This document shows positions 57,356 through 64,000 of a stretch of 64,000 nt of DNA, piece after piece. Under the pieces are notes generated by a model. That model worked only from the letters and a program-made list of their open reading frames with translations, ran no database searches and was not told where the DNA came from. The translations under genes and the position numbers were made by a program. Within the stretch, counting starts at the first letter, position 1, and each line of letters opens with the position of its first letter. This stretch comes from Eubacterium maltosivorans (lineage in GTDB: Bacteria; Bacillota; Clostridia; Eubacteriales; Eubacteriaceae), in contig NZ_CP029487.1 in the NCBI RefSeq assembly GCF_002441855.2, positions 2,604,001-2,668,000 on the forward strand, read 5' to 3'.

Positions 57356-59695
57356 TTATATGAATTTCCGTATTTCTCTAAGCACGACTTCCATTTCCAG
57401 CGGCTTCGCCAGATGGCCGTTCATCCCGGCTTCCCGGGTGGCCTTAATGTCTTCCGTAAAGGCATTGGCCGTCATGGCTAAAATCGGGATTGTAGCGGCG
57501 TCTGGCCGGTCCAGCTTCCGGATGGCCTTCGTGGCTTCCAGCCCGTCCATCACCGGCATCCGTACATCCATCAGGATCATATCGTAATAACCTTCAGACG
57601 AAATTGAAAAGCGGCGGACTGCACTTTCTCCATCCTCCTCAGCTTCAATATCAAACCCTTCCATCCCGAAAAGTATTTCAGCAATTTCCAGATTCAGCGG
57701 ATTATCCTCTACAATTAAAAGCCGTTTCCCCACAAAGTCGCCTTTTGTTTTTTCCAGCTCGTCAGTCTTTTTCTTTTCGGAGGAAGCCTCCGGCCAGTTT
57801 CCCTCCTCCTGCACAAAGGGCAGTTCAACTGTAAATAAGCTTCCTTTGCCCGGTTCGCTGGAGATGGAAATGCTCCCGCCCATCAGATGCACAAGGTTAC
57901 GGGTAATTGAAAGTCCCAGACCTGTTCCTTCCTGTCTCTTTTCTCCTGTGTTTCCATCCTGCTTAAAGGGTTCATATATATGCTCCAAAAATTCCTCAGA
58001 CATACCAATGCCGTTATCCTCAACTTCAAAACGCATCACGCTCTTTTTACCCTTTTTCCGGTCTTCATTAATCCGGAGGGTAATCTGGCCGCCATCGGGT
58101 GTGTACTTTACTGCGTTGCTGAGCAGGTTCATCAAAATCTGGTTAAGGCGCAGGCTGTCACCGTAATACTCTGACTCCATATGCGCGGGCACGAGCACGC
58201 TGAACCGCTGGCCCTTTTCTCTGGCCTGCTCGTCGATGATAGCTTCCAGCTCCTTGACAAGGCCACAAAGGTCAAAGGGCTCTCGGTTGATGGTCATTTT
58301 TCCGCTTTCAATCTTCGACATATCCAAAATATCATTGATTAAAGCAAGCAGAAAATTGGCTGAAGCCTGAATTTTATGAATGCAGTCCTCTGTTTTTACA
58401 GTGTCGCCAATATTGGCCTCGGCAATGGAGGCCATGCCGATAATGGCGTTCATCGGCGTCCGGATATCATGGGACATTCTGGAGAGGAAATCTGATTTTG
58501 CGTTGTTGGCCTGCTCAGCCAGATTCAAGGCATCCAGAAGCGCAGCGCGCTTCCGTTCCTCTTCCTTTCGGATATCGTCCATATCCCGGAAGGTCAGCAC
58601 CACGGTTTGCTCTTCTACGGCCGCGCCTATTACCAAAACGCCAATCATCTCAGTCCATCGGTAAATCCCATCCGGCGACAGCCGCCGCAATTCCCGGACA
58701 ATCACCCTTTCCCCGGCCGCCACGCTTTTTCGGATACTCTCGAGCGAGAAGGCTTCCCGGAACATTTCACGATCTTCAGGGTGTATCAGGGCATTACAAT
58801 ACTCGATGTTCTGAGAATCAAAATCCCCCTGCACCGGGAACTCTGGAAAGGAATTGTCAAACTTTGCGGTTGTATAAGTGCCGTCCTCCAGATTCAGGAG
58901 CATACACTCTCCAAAGAGCGTGGTAACACCCGCGTTAAAAGCCTCCCATTCCTTCTCTAGGCGTTTCCTGCTGTCAATCTGGGAAAGCATCAAAATTGCC
59001 TTTCCTTTGTCCGCGGCACTGCCGACGCGAAGCAGAAGCGTATTCATCCAGTGATATGTGCCATCCTTATCTTTTTGTCTGAGGTCAAGCTTTAGCTCAC
59101 GCTTTCCGCCTCCAAAGGCTTTAAGAATGTTTTCGCGGCCAAAGGTTTCTCTCAAAGCCTTACTGTAGGAAGGATGTGTAGACCGGATTCCATACTCCAG
59201 CAGGTCATCATAGCAGCCATACTCTCCATCGGGAAACCAGCTGCTCTCATCGCAGCCGATGATCTCATAGGTATTCTGGCACAAATCTACAGAAATGATC
59301 AGTTCATAAACCCTGAGTGCCGCCGCTGCAAGGTAATCTCTTCTCTCCTCTGCCTTTCGCTCTGTTTCAGTTAAGATATGCGGTGTTACCGAGATCAGTA
59401 CAGCCGGGATTTTGTCCTCCCACATCATTTTTGAAGCAGAAATGTCCACCACCTCACCAAAAGGGTCGTTATAATTGATAGTGCTGTTCTGCTCTTTGTC
59501 TTCAAGTCCCGGGAGCGGGCAGTTTGCACAGGTACCATTCCAGAGTTCATGGCAAACCGATCCAATTCTGGCGTCTGGTGTAACTTCTTTTACCCGGTCA
59601 TTAAAATATAATATTCGATGGTTATCCTGACGAATCACATAGATCGCTGTTCCACTCAGGTTATTAAGAATGGCTTCAATGGTATTTTGTGTCAT
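57356..59695 (-). CDS. PAS-containing hybrid sensor histidine kinase
   Basis: 779 residues, no membrane helices, so cytoplasmic. An N-terminal PAS-like domain (about 5-110) with a Cys cluster CHELWNGTCANCPL, two further PAS/PAC-like regions (about 130-385), HisKA with RMSHDIRTPMNAIIGMA (near 410), HATPase (NLLSNAVKYT, GTGLGLSITRNLV) and a C-terminal receiver (about 655-775) with acceptor Asp in MILMDVRMP. GGAGG precedes the ATG. It stands alone, with no output regulator adjacent. The Cys cluster could bind a metal or sense redox (inference). Confidence 0.92.
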   Translation of the reverse strand: MTQNTIEAILNNLSGTAIYVIRQDNHRILYFNDRVKEVTPDARIGSVCHELWNGTCANCPLPGLEDKEQNSTINYNDPFGEVVDISASKMMWEDKIPAVLISVTPHILTETERKAEERRDYLAAAALRVYELIISVDLCQNTYEIIGCDESSWFPDGEYGCYDDLLEYGIRSTHPSYSKALRETFGRENILKAFGGGKRELKLDLRQKDKDGTYHWMNTLLLRVGSAADKGKAILMLSQIDSRKRLEKEWEAFNAGVTTLFGECMLLNLEDGTYTTAKFDNSFPEFPVQGDFDSQNIEYCNALIHPEDREMFREAFSLESIRKSVAAGERVIVRELRRLSPDGIYRWTEMIGVLVIGAAVEEQTVVLTFRDMDDIRKEEERKRAALLDALNLAEQANNAKSDFLSRMSHDIRTPMNAIIGMASIAEANIGDTVKTEDCIHKIQASANFLLALINDILDMSKIESGKMTINREPFDLCGLVKELEAIIDEQAREKGQRFSVLVPAHMESEYYGDSLRLNQILMNLLSNAVKYTPDGGQITLRINEDRKKGKKSVMRFEVEDNGIGMSEEFLEHIYEPFKQDGNTGEKRQEGTGLGLSITRNLVHLMGGSISISSEPGKGSLFTVELPFVQEEGNWPEASSEKKKTDELEKTKGDFVGKRLLIVEDNPLNLEIAEILFGMEGFDIEAEEDGESAVRRFSISSEGYYDMILMDVRMPVMDGLEATKAIRKLDRPDAATIPILAMTANAFTEDIKATREAGMNGHLAKPLEMEVVLREIRKFI

Positions 59696-59813
59696 ACTGC
59701 TTCCCTCCTTTTTAACGGGCCTTTTTTAAAAATTTTGTGCTTATTATGGTTTATTATACGCATAATATCAAAAATTGACAAGCAAGCAACGCTTTCTTAA
59801 CACGACAAAAAAT

Positions 59814-59853
59814 AAAGAAAGCAGGGGCTTCCAGGAAGCCGCTGCTTTCTTTT
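59814..59853 (-). terminator. terminator of the radical SAM gene
   Basis: AAAGAAAGCAGgGGCTT / AAGCCgCTGCTTTCTTT long stem (59814-59830, 59836-59853); U-rich tail on the minus strand. Confidence 0.88.
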
Positions 59854-59857
59854 AAGC

Positions 59858-60943
59858 TTATTTTAAAAGAGCCTGAACCTTGGCCCGCTTCTGGAAAAGT
59901 GCACAGCCGCCGTCATGCTCGCCGCCTACCAGCGATTCCTGCTGCAGCCTGGCAAAAAACGGTGAGTCCAACACCTCCAGCAGAGTATGCTCTCTCAGGC
60001 TTCTGTCTGAATAAGGTGAAAATGGGCAGGCCTCCGCCGCACCATAAGCATTGATGTGGAAAAACCCCCGCCCGGCTGCCAGGCACCCACCCATATGCTT
60101 TTCATCTCCCGGGAATGAAAGAAAGACCATCCCCGGCATGCCTTCTCTCAGCACAGTTTGCCGCTGCTCTAAAACGGTCCGTTCGGCTTCTGAGGGCGCC
60201 AGCAGCTCGCTGCCCGTCTCCACCGGCACATACTCCACAAAAAAGGCAATCCTGCAGCCCTGGCGGTTGAGCATTCTGATAAAGGCGTCATCGGTAACGG
60301 CATGAAGGTTCCCGGTGGTAACAGTGATGGACACGCCAAAGAGGACCCCTCTTCTCCTGAGACGTTCCATAATCTCCTGAATCGCGCTGTACGTCCCATC
60401 GCCGCGGCGGGCGTCAGTCTGTGCTCTGTTGCCTTCAATGCTGATTACGGGGATTATATGCCGGTTTTTATCAAAAAAATCCGCCGTGTCCTCGTCAATC
60501 AACAGACCATTGGTAAAAACCGGGAAGACCATCTCCCTTGCACGGGCAGCCGCCTCCAGAACATCCCGCCGCATGAGCGGTTCACCTCCTGCCAGAAGGT
60601 TGAAGGAAACACCCAGCCCGGCGGCTTCCTCAAATATTTTCTGCCATTCCTCTGCGCTTAGCTCCCTTTCTTCGCCAGAGCCGCAGATACCGTTTGCCCG
60701 GGCATAACAGCCCTTGCAGTGAAGATTGCATCCGGTAGCAATGCTGGAGATCAGAAACGGCGGAATATGGCGGCCCTGCTGCTCAGCTGCCTCACGTTTC
60801 TTCATGGCCCGCCTAAGCCTGTCCCGAAGCTTCAGAATAAAAACAGTCTCCCTTGGATTCTTAAGGGTTCCTCTCACAACGCCAGCCGCCAGCTTTTCAA
60901 TGGCCCGGTTCATATAACAGGTAAGCTCACGATTCTGCTTCAT
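59858..60943 (-). CDS. radical SAM protein with SPASM-like C-terminus
   Basis: 361 residues from ATG at 60943 with GGGAGAAAAG upstream. Radical SAM cluster CX3CX2C in GCNLHCKGCYA (C72, C76, C79), followed by LLAGGEPLMRRDV and FTNGLL. C-terminal Cys residues in MGGCLAAGRG, AEACPFSPY and DGGCALFQ suggest auxiliary clusters of the SPASM type, as in peptide-modifying maturases and anSMEs. No small precursor peptide gene was found nearby. The start lies inside the 3' end of the TetR gene, so the two are translated together. Confidence 0.88.
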   Translation of the reverse strand: MKQNRELTCYMNRAIEKLAAGVVRGTLKNPRETVFILKLRDRLRRAMKKREAAEQQGRHIPPFLISSIATGCNLHCKGCYARANGICGSGEERELSAEEWQKIFEEAAGLGVSFNLLAGGEPLMRRDVLEAAARAREMVFPVFTNGLLIDEDTADFFDKNRHIIPVISIEGNRAQTDARRGDGTYSAIQEIMERLRRRGVLFGVSITVTTGNLHAVTDDAFIRMLNRQGCRIAFFVEYVPVETGSELLAPSEAERTVLEQRQTVLREGMPGMVFLSFPGDEKHMGGCLAAGRGFFHINAYGAAEACPFSPYSDRSLREHTLLEVLDSPFFARLQQESLVGGEHDGGCALFQKRAKVQALLK

Positions 60944-61571
60944 GGCTTTTCTCCCGCACATCATAAAGCGCTGCGAACTGCCGGACATGTCTCTCCAGAG
61001 TCTGCATCACTGCTTTCATATCCGTAACCCCAGGCTCAAACTGGTTAAAGATCATATAGATTGGGCCGTGAAACTGCATTGCAGCCATTTGGGGATCTGC
61101 CCTGACAAAATAGCCGTTGTCAATCATCCAGGCAAATAGCTGAGCCTGATAGTCGAGAGCCCCGTCAATAAACATTTTCTGATAAATAGCCTGAACCTTT
61201 TCGTTGTTAAAACGCTCAATGGACAGCATCCTGAAAAACTTAAAAAAATAATCATCACAGAGATACTGCTCCACCGACACCAGCACCATATCAACCAAAC
61301 CGTCAAGGGTCTTCATATAAGCCATATTCTCAATGACATTTCCCTCAAGATGTTCTGGCGAGGCAAACTGGCCGAAGAAGGCGTCCGCGCGGGCGTCATA
61401 GGTCTCCACAAGCTCGTCAAAAATAGCCTGCTTTCCCTTATAGTGATTGTAAATGGAGCTTTCCTTTATGCCGACGGCCCGGGCGATATCCCGAACGGAT
61501 ACGGCGCTGTAGCCTTTTGAACTGAATAGTGTCAGTGCTTCACAGGCAATCCTTTCCTTGGTATTCATCAT
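60927..61571 (-). CDS. TetR/AcrR family transcriptional regulator
   Basis: About 214 residues from ATG at 61571 with GAGGAG upstream (ATG 61568 is possible). N-terminal helix-turn-helix SVRDIARAVGIKESSIYNHY (residues about 24-43). The promoter carries two palindromes built on AACGATCGTT, so autoregulation is likely. Overlaps the radical SAM gene by 17 bases. It probably also controls the ABC-2 transporter encoded upstream on the same strand (inference). Confidence 0.9.
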   Translation of the reverse strand: MMNTKERIACEALTLFSSKGYSAVSVRDIARAVGIKESSIYNHYKGKQAIFDELVETYDARADAFFGQFASPEHLEGNVIENMAYMKTLDGLVDMVLVSVEQYLCDDYFFKFFRMLSIERFNNEKVQAIYQKMFIDGALDYQAQLFAWMIDNGYFVRADPQMAAMQFHGPIYMIFNQFEPGVTDMKAVMQTLERHVRQFAALYDVREKSHEAES

Positions 61572-61588
61572 TATTCTCCTCAATAAAA

Positions 61589-61637
61589 ACTAACGATCGT
61601 TAGTCTTATTGTACACGAACGATCGTTAGTCTGTCAA
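61589..61637 (-). promoter_or_regulatory. TetR promoter with two operator palindromes
   Basis: Minus strand TTGACA (61632-61637), 18 bases, TACAAT (61608-61613). Perfect 16-mer ACTAACGATCGTTAGT (61589-61604) lies just downstream of the -10; AACGATCGTT (61618-61627) lies in the spacer. Centres are 26 bp apart. Confidence 0.88.
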
Positions 61638-61652
61638 TAAATCTTAAGGATT

Positions 61653-62396
61653 TTATTCCCATCTAAAAAAACGGATGGATACAATAACGCAGATAACTGC
61701 CAGGATAACCATCACCGCAACCGGCACCGCGGCATTTTCGATGGGCAGCCCCAGCGCGGCGTTTTTCATGAGCTTTACGCCCTGGGTCAGAGGCATAATA
61801 TCCGCTACGCGCTGCAGCGCTGCGGGCATAACCTCATAGGGGAGCGTCGCGCCGGAAAAAATCAGCATTGGAAAATACAAAACAGTACACAGCAGATTGG
61901 CGGTCTTGATATTTCCAGCCACGCTGGCTACCAGCATTCCCAGGCTGTAGATGGAGACTGTGACAAGCAGAAAAGACAAACCAAAGTAAAGGAGGGATCC
62001 CCCCTTCCACCCGCCGCCAAACATCCGGCAAATTCCATAAACCATAATCATGGCCACGAGGGCGTAAACAAAATTGACAATCATTTGCACAAAGAGCAGC
62101 ATTCCCGGACTTACAGGCGTTACCTCGAAACGTTTAAGTATTTTACGGTGACGGTAATCTGCCAAAGCCAGGGGCAGCCCCATCAGGCCTGTGGCGCAAA
62201 TGCCAATGCCTGAGAGCGCCCCGAAGGACTGTGCCATAAATGAGTACCCCGCTCCGTCAAAGGCAGGCTTTGCTCCGTAGATGACACCGATAATCACAGC
62301 CACAACAGCCGGCGAAAAAAGGCCGAAAAGCACCAAATTCATAGCTCTGACAGAAAGCTTGAGCTCGACCCAGAATAAACTTTTAAACGCGCGCAT
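61653..62396 (-). CDS. ABC-2 type transporter permease
   Basis: 247 residues from ATG at 62396 (MRAFKSLFWVELKLSVRAMN) with GGAGGAGA upstream. Six membrane helices and the ABC-2 signature GLMGLPLALADYRHRKILKR and MLIFSGATLPYEVMP. Overlaps the ATPase end by 14 bases, so coupled. DrrB/YadH-like exporters of drugs or polyketide-like compounds are the nearest type; substrate unknown. Confidence 0.9.
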   Translation of the reverse strand: MRAFKSLFWVELKLSVRAMNLVLFGLFSPAVVAVIIGVIYGAKPAFDGAGYSFMAQSFGALSGIGICATGLMGLPLALADYRHRKILKRFEVTPVSPGMLLFVQMIVNFVYALVAMIMVYGICRMFGGGWKGGSLLYFGLSFLLVTVSIYSLGMLVASVAGNIKTANLLCTVLYFPMLIFSGATLPYEVMPAALQRVADIMPLTQGVKLMKNAALGLPIENAAVPVAVMVILAVICVIVSIRFFRWE

Positions 62397-63111
62397 CTTC
62401 GTCTCCTCCCGTATACCAGAGATAAGCCTCCTCAAAGCAGCTTCGAGGACTTTTGGCTGTTATCTCCTCAATGGTTCCGCAGATCTGAGTCTCCCCCTTT
62501 TTCAAAATTAACGCCCGGTCACACAAAACTTCCACTTCATCCATAAAATGGGAAGTCAGCACAATGGTCAGCCCGCCCTTTTTCAATTCCTTCAGATAAT
62601 GCCAGACCTCGCGGCGTGCCCGGGTATCCAGCCCTGTGGTCAGCTCATCCAGAAACACCAGCTCCGGGTTAGGAAGCAGGGCCAGCAGCACAGAGAGACG
62701 CTGACGCTCACCGCCGGACAACTGGCTTACCTCCTGCTTTTCAAGTCCCTGTATACCAAATACTTCAAGCAGCCGCCGCCAGTCTGCAGACTGTCTGTAG
62801 AGAGCAGCCGTCATCCGGCAGACCTCATCCACCCGGATTTTATCCTGATAGCCTGTCTCCTGAAACTGGACGCCGACCTGTTCAAAAAGTATTTTTCTCC
62901 CTTCCGATGGGTTTATCCCCAAAATATCCACAGTTCCGGCACTTGCCTTCTTCACACCCAGCATGCACTCAATACTGGTGCTCTTTCCCGCGCCGTTTGG
63001 ACCCAGAAGTCCAAAGACCTCTCCCCGGGCTACGCTCAGGCTCAGGCCGCTTACTGCCTTTACATTTCCGTAGCTTTTGCTCAGGTTTTCCACCTGTAAA
63101 ACCTTTTCCAT
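62383..63111 (-). CDS. ABC-2 type transporter ATPase
   Basis: 242 residues: Walker A GPNGAGKST (residue about 39), Q-loop VQFQETGYQDKIRV, signature LSGGERQRL, Walker B LVFLDELTTGLD, switch TSHFMDE. Typical CcmA/DrrA-type exporter ATPase; the LDEL variant of Walker B keeps the catalytic Glu. AAAGGAGG precedes the ATG and TGTATAAT lies about 30 bases further upstream. Confidence 0.92.
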   Translation of the reverse strand: MEKVLQVENLSKSYGNVKAVSGLSLSVARGEVFGLLGPNGAGKSTSIECMLGVKKASAGTVDILGINPSEGRKILFEQVGVQFQETGYQDKIRVDEVCRMTAALYRQSADWRRLLEVFGIQGLEKQEVSQLSGGERQRLSVLLALLPNPELVFLDELTTGLDTRARREVWHYLKELKKGGLTIVLTSHFMDEVEVLCDRALILKKGETQICGTIEEITAKSPRSCFEEAYLWYTGGDEDARV

Positions 63112-63194
63112 TTTTGCACCTCCTTTTTATCTCTGCCAGAAAATTATACATTACAGGCAATGAAAAGGCTTGACCGCGCTTGCGAAAAACAGAT

Positions 63195-63233
63195 TTATCC
63201 ACAAAAGTGCTGAAAATCCTCCACATATCCACA
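63195..63233 (+). other. isolated DnaA-box-like sites
   Basis: TTATCCACA (63195-63203) matches the DnaA-box consensus exactly; ATATCCACA (63225-63233) differs at one base. They lie in the short upstream region of the ABC-2 operon. Too few for an origin; could be chance or minor regulation. Confidence 0.3.
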
Positions 63234-63243
63234 GCCTTTCCCA

Positions 63244-63268
63244 ATAAAAAAAGCGGCCAAAGCCGCTT
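63244..63268 (-). terminator. terminator of the AraC-type gene
   Basis: AAGCGGC-CAAA-GCCGCTT stem (63251-63268); long T-run on the minus strand. Confidence 0.9.
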
Positions 63269-63283
63269 AATCTGATCATTTTC

Positions 63284-64000
63284 TCAATTATCCATCGCCT
63301 TTACCGGACGGGCCTCAATATATCCACGGTATCCCTGGGGCTCCATCTGAAAACGCGGGCCATCATTATCTGCCCACTCGAAACCGTAGAGTTCAGGCTC
63401 ATAGCTGTCGATTACTGCCTCAATATCTTTGACAGCCTGATAAAACTTTTCATCCTCGAAAGGCTCCCCCTGAAAGACCATCATTTTGCAGGGAGGCAGC
63501 TCAATCAAATCGAAGCCCTCGGCCACCGGCCCGTCATAATCCACAGGAAGCTCTACCCCCTGTGCATAACGCCCTGTATCTGCAGGACGGAAACGCTCAG
63601 GCACCCACACCCCCACTGGCTCGTACAAAGCCTCCTTAACACTGCACAGCACACCCCAGATATCACAGCCAGCCTCCTCGCAATAGGCAAAGTATTCCCC
63701 TGCCGATTTTGCCCACTTAACCATCAGCTTACGGGCAGGCCTTTCAATGACCTGGACAAAAACCGTATCGATTTGTTTTTCATAAATTTTCATGCGTTCT
63801 TCTCCCTCCTTCATGGTGAGATACCAGTCCTTTACCGGATCTGGCATAAACAGCCTGATCGGCGGAGGATTTTTGCTGTAGCGGCGGGGTGTAATGCCAA
63901 AAGCCCGTGAAAAAGCCCGTGTAAACCCCTCGTGGCTGTCAAAGACAAAATCCAGTGCCACATCCACCACCTTCACCTTTTCCTCATCCCGCAGCTTAAG
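63284..64000 (-). CDS. AraC-family regulator with GyrI-like domain (5' end outside window)
   Basis: The frame remains open to base 64000, so at least the first DNA-binding helices are missing. The visible start contains the second AraC helix-turn-helix (SHEGFTRAFSRAFGITPRRY). After a linker there is a C-terminal GyrI-like/effector-binding domain (QVIERPARKLMVKWAKS onward) ending RGYIEARPVKAMD. Such regulators bind small molecules and often control adjacent exporters; the neighbouring ABC-2 operon is possible. Terminator follows its stop. Confidence 0.9.
   Translation of the reverse strand, partial: LKLRDEEKVKVVDVALDFVFDSHEGFTRAFSRAFGITPRRYSKNPPPIRLFMPDPVKDWYLTMKEGEERMKIYEKQIDTVFVQVIERPARKLMVKWAKSAGEYFAYCEEAGCDIWGVLCSVKEALYEPVGVWVPERFRPADTGRYAQGVELPVDYDGPVAEGFDLIELPPCKMMVFQGEPFEDEKFYQAVKDIEAVIDSYEPELYGFEWADNDGPRFQMEPQGYRGYIEARPVKAMDN

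Noticed and set aside
63195-63233. DnaA boxes as a replication origin
   Set aside because: Only one perfect and one imperfect box, no AT-rich unwinding region, no dnaA or dnaN nearby.

Overview
The window looks like chromosomal DNA of a strictly anaerobic Firmicute, most likely an acetogen of the Eubacterium limosum / Acetobacterium type (inference). Evidence: a Bacillus-type long SRP RNA, strong Shine-Dalgarno sequences before almost every gene, moderate GC content, many TTGACA-17-TATAAT promoters, and two separate MtaA/uroporphyrinogen-decarboxylase-like methyltransferase genes, one next to a CobW-type GTPase. No transposase, integrase, phage gene or CRISPR array was seen. The first and last genes are cut by the window edges.

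Layout. 1-3122: heterodimeric multidrug-type ABC exporter. 3169-3458: SRP RNA (minus). 3624-6298: DUF1097 membrane protein, an unlisted 46-residue ORF and a UroD-family methyltransferase, divergent from a TetR regulator with tandem operator-like palindromes between them. 6330-6421: tRNA-Ser(GGA). 6613-8171: TVP38, membrane protein, YqxD-like. 8173-10520: five-gene minus-strand operon behind tandem TAGTAAnTTACTA palindromes. 10613-12514: ABC-F ATPase with leader peptide and two leader terminators. 12517-16758: HAD phosphatase, arylsulfotransferase-like protein, ClC antiporter. 16947-23628: Ugp-type glycerophosphodiester importer with a phosphatase, a metallophosphoesterase and a divergent GntR regulator. 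23653-30482: long operon of a Tet(M)-like GTPase, response regulator, LanFEG-like ABC transporter and sensor kinase. 30698-36613: aspartase, D-2-hydroxyacid dehydrogenase, RecQ, HD-GYP protein. 36892-42959: AzlCD with XRE-cupin regulator, lipoprotein serpin, Lrp regulator, MATE pump, a second hydroxyacid dehydrogenase. 43054-48707: oligopeptide ABC importer behind a leader terminator. 48862-53801: metal-chelate ABC importer with an FmdE-like protein, divergent from an ECF S component and a methyltransferase, each side with its own leader terminator. 53836-57218: XRE regulator, candidate small RNA, second UroD-family methyltransferase, CobW GTPase, CmpB-like membrane protein. 57356-59695: orphan hybrid kinase. 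59858-63111: radical SAM protein, TetR and ABC-2 transporter under TetR-type palindromes. 63284-64000: AraC-type regulator, cut at its start.

Themes. Control by premature transcription termination recurs (ABC-F, opp, FmdE-ABC, ECF leaders). Stress or antibiotic handling is heavily represented: ABC exporters, ABC-F, Tet(M)-like GTPase with LanFEG-like transporter and two-component system, MATE. Solute uptake (Ugp, Opp, metal chelate, ECF) and corrinoid/C1-type methyl transfer fit an acetogen living in a host or plant-polymer environment. The most promising unexplained items are the ABC-F attenuator, the Tet(M)-like/two-component/ABC operon, the three-hairpin small-RNA candidate near 54.4 kb, and the paired leader attenuators between the FmdE and ECF operons.
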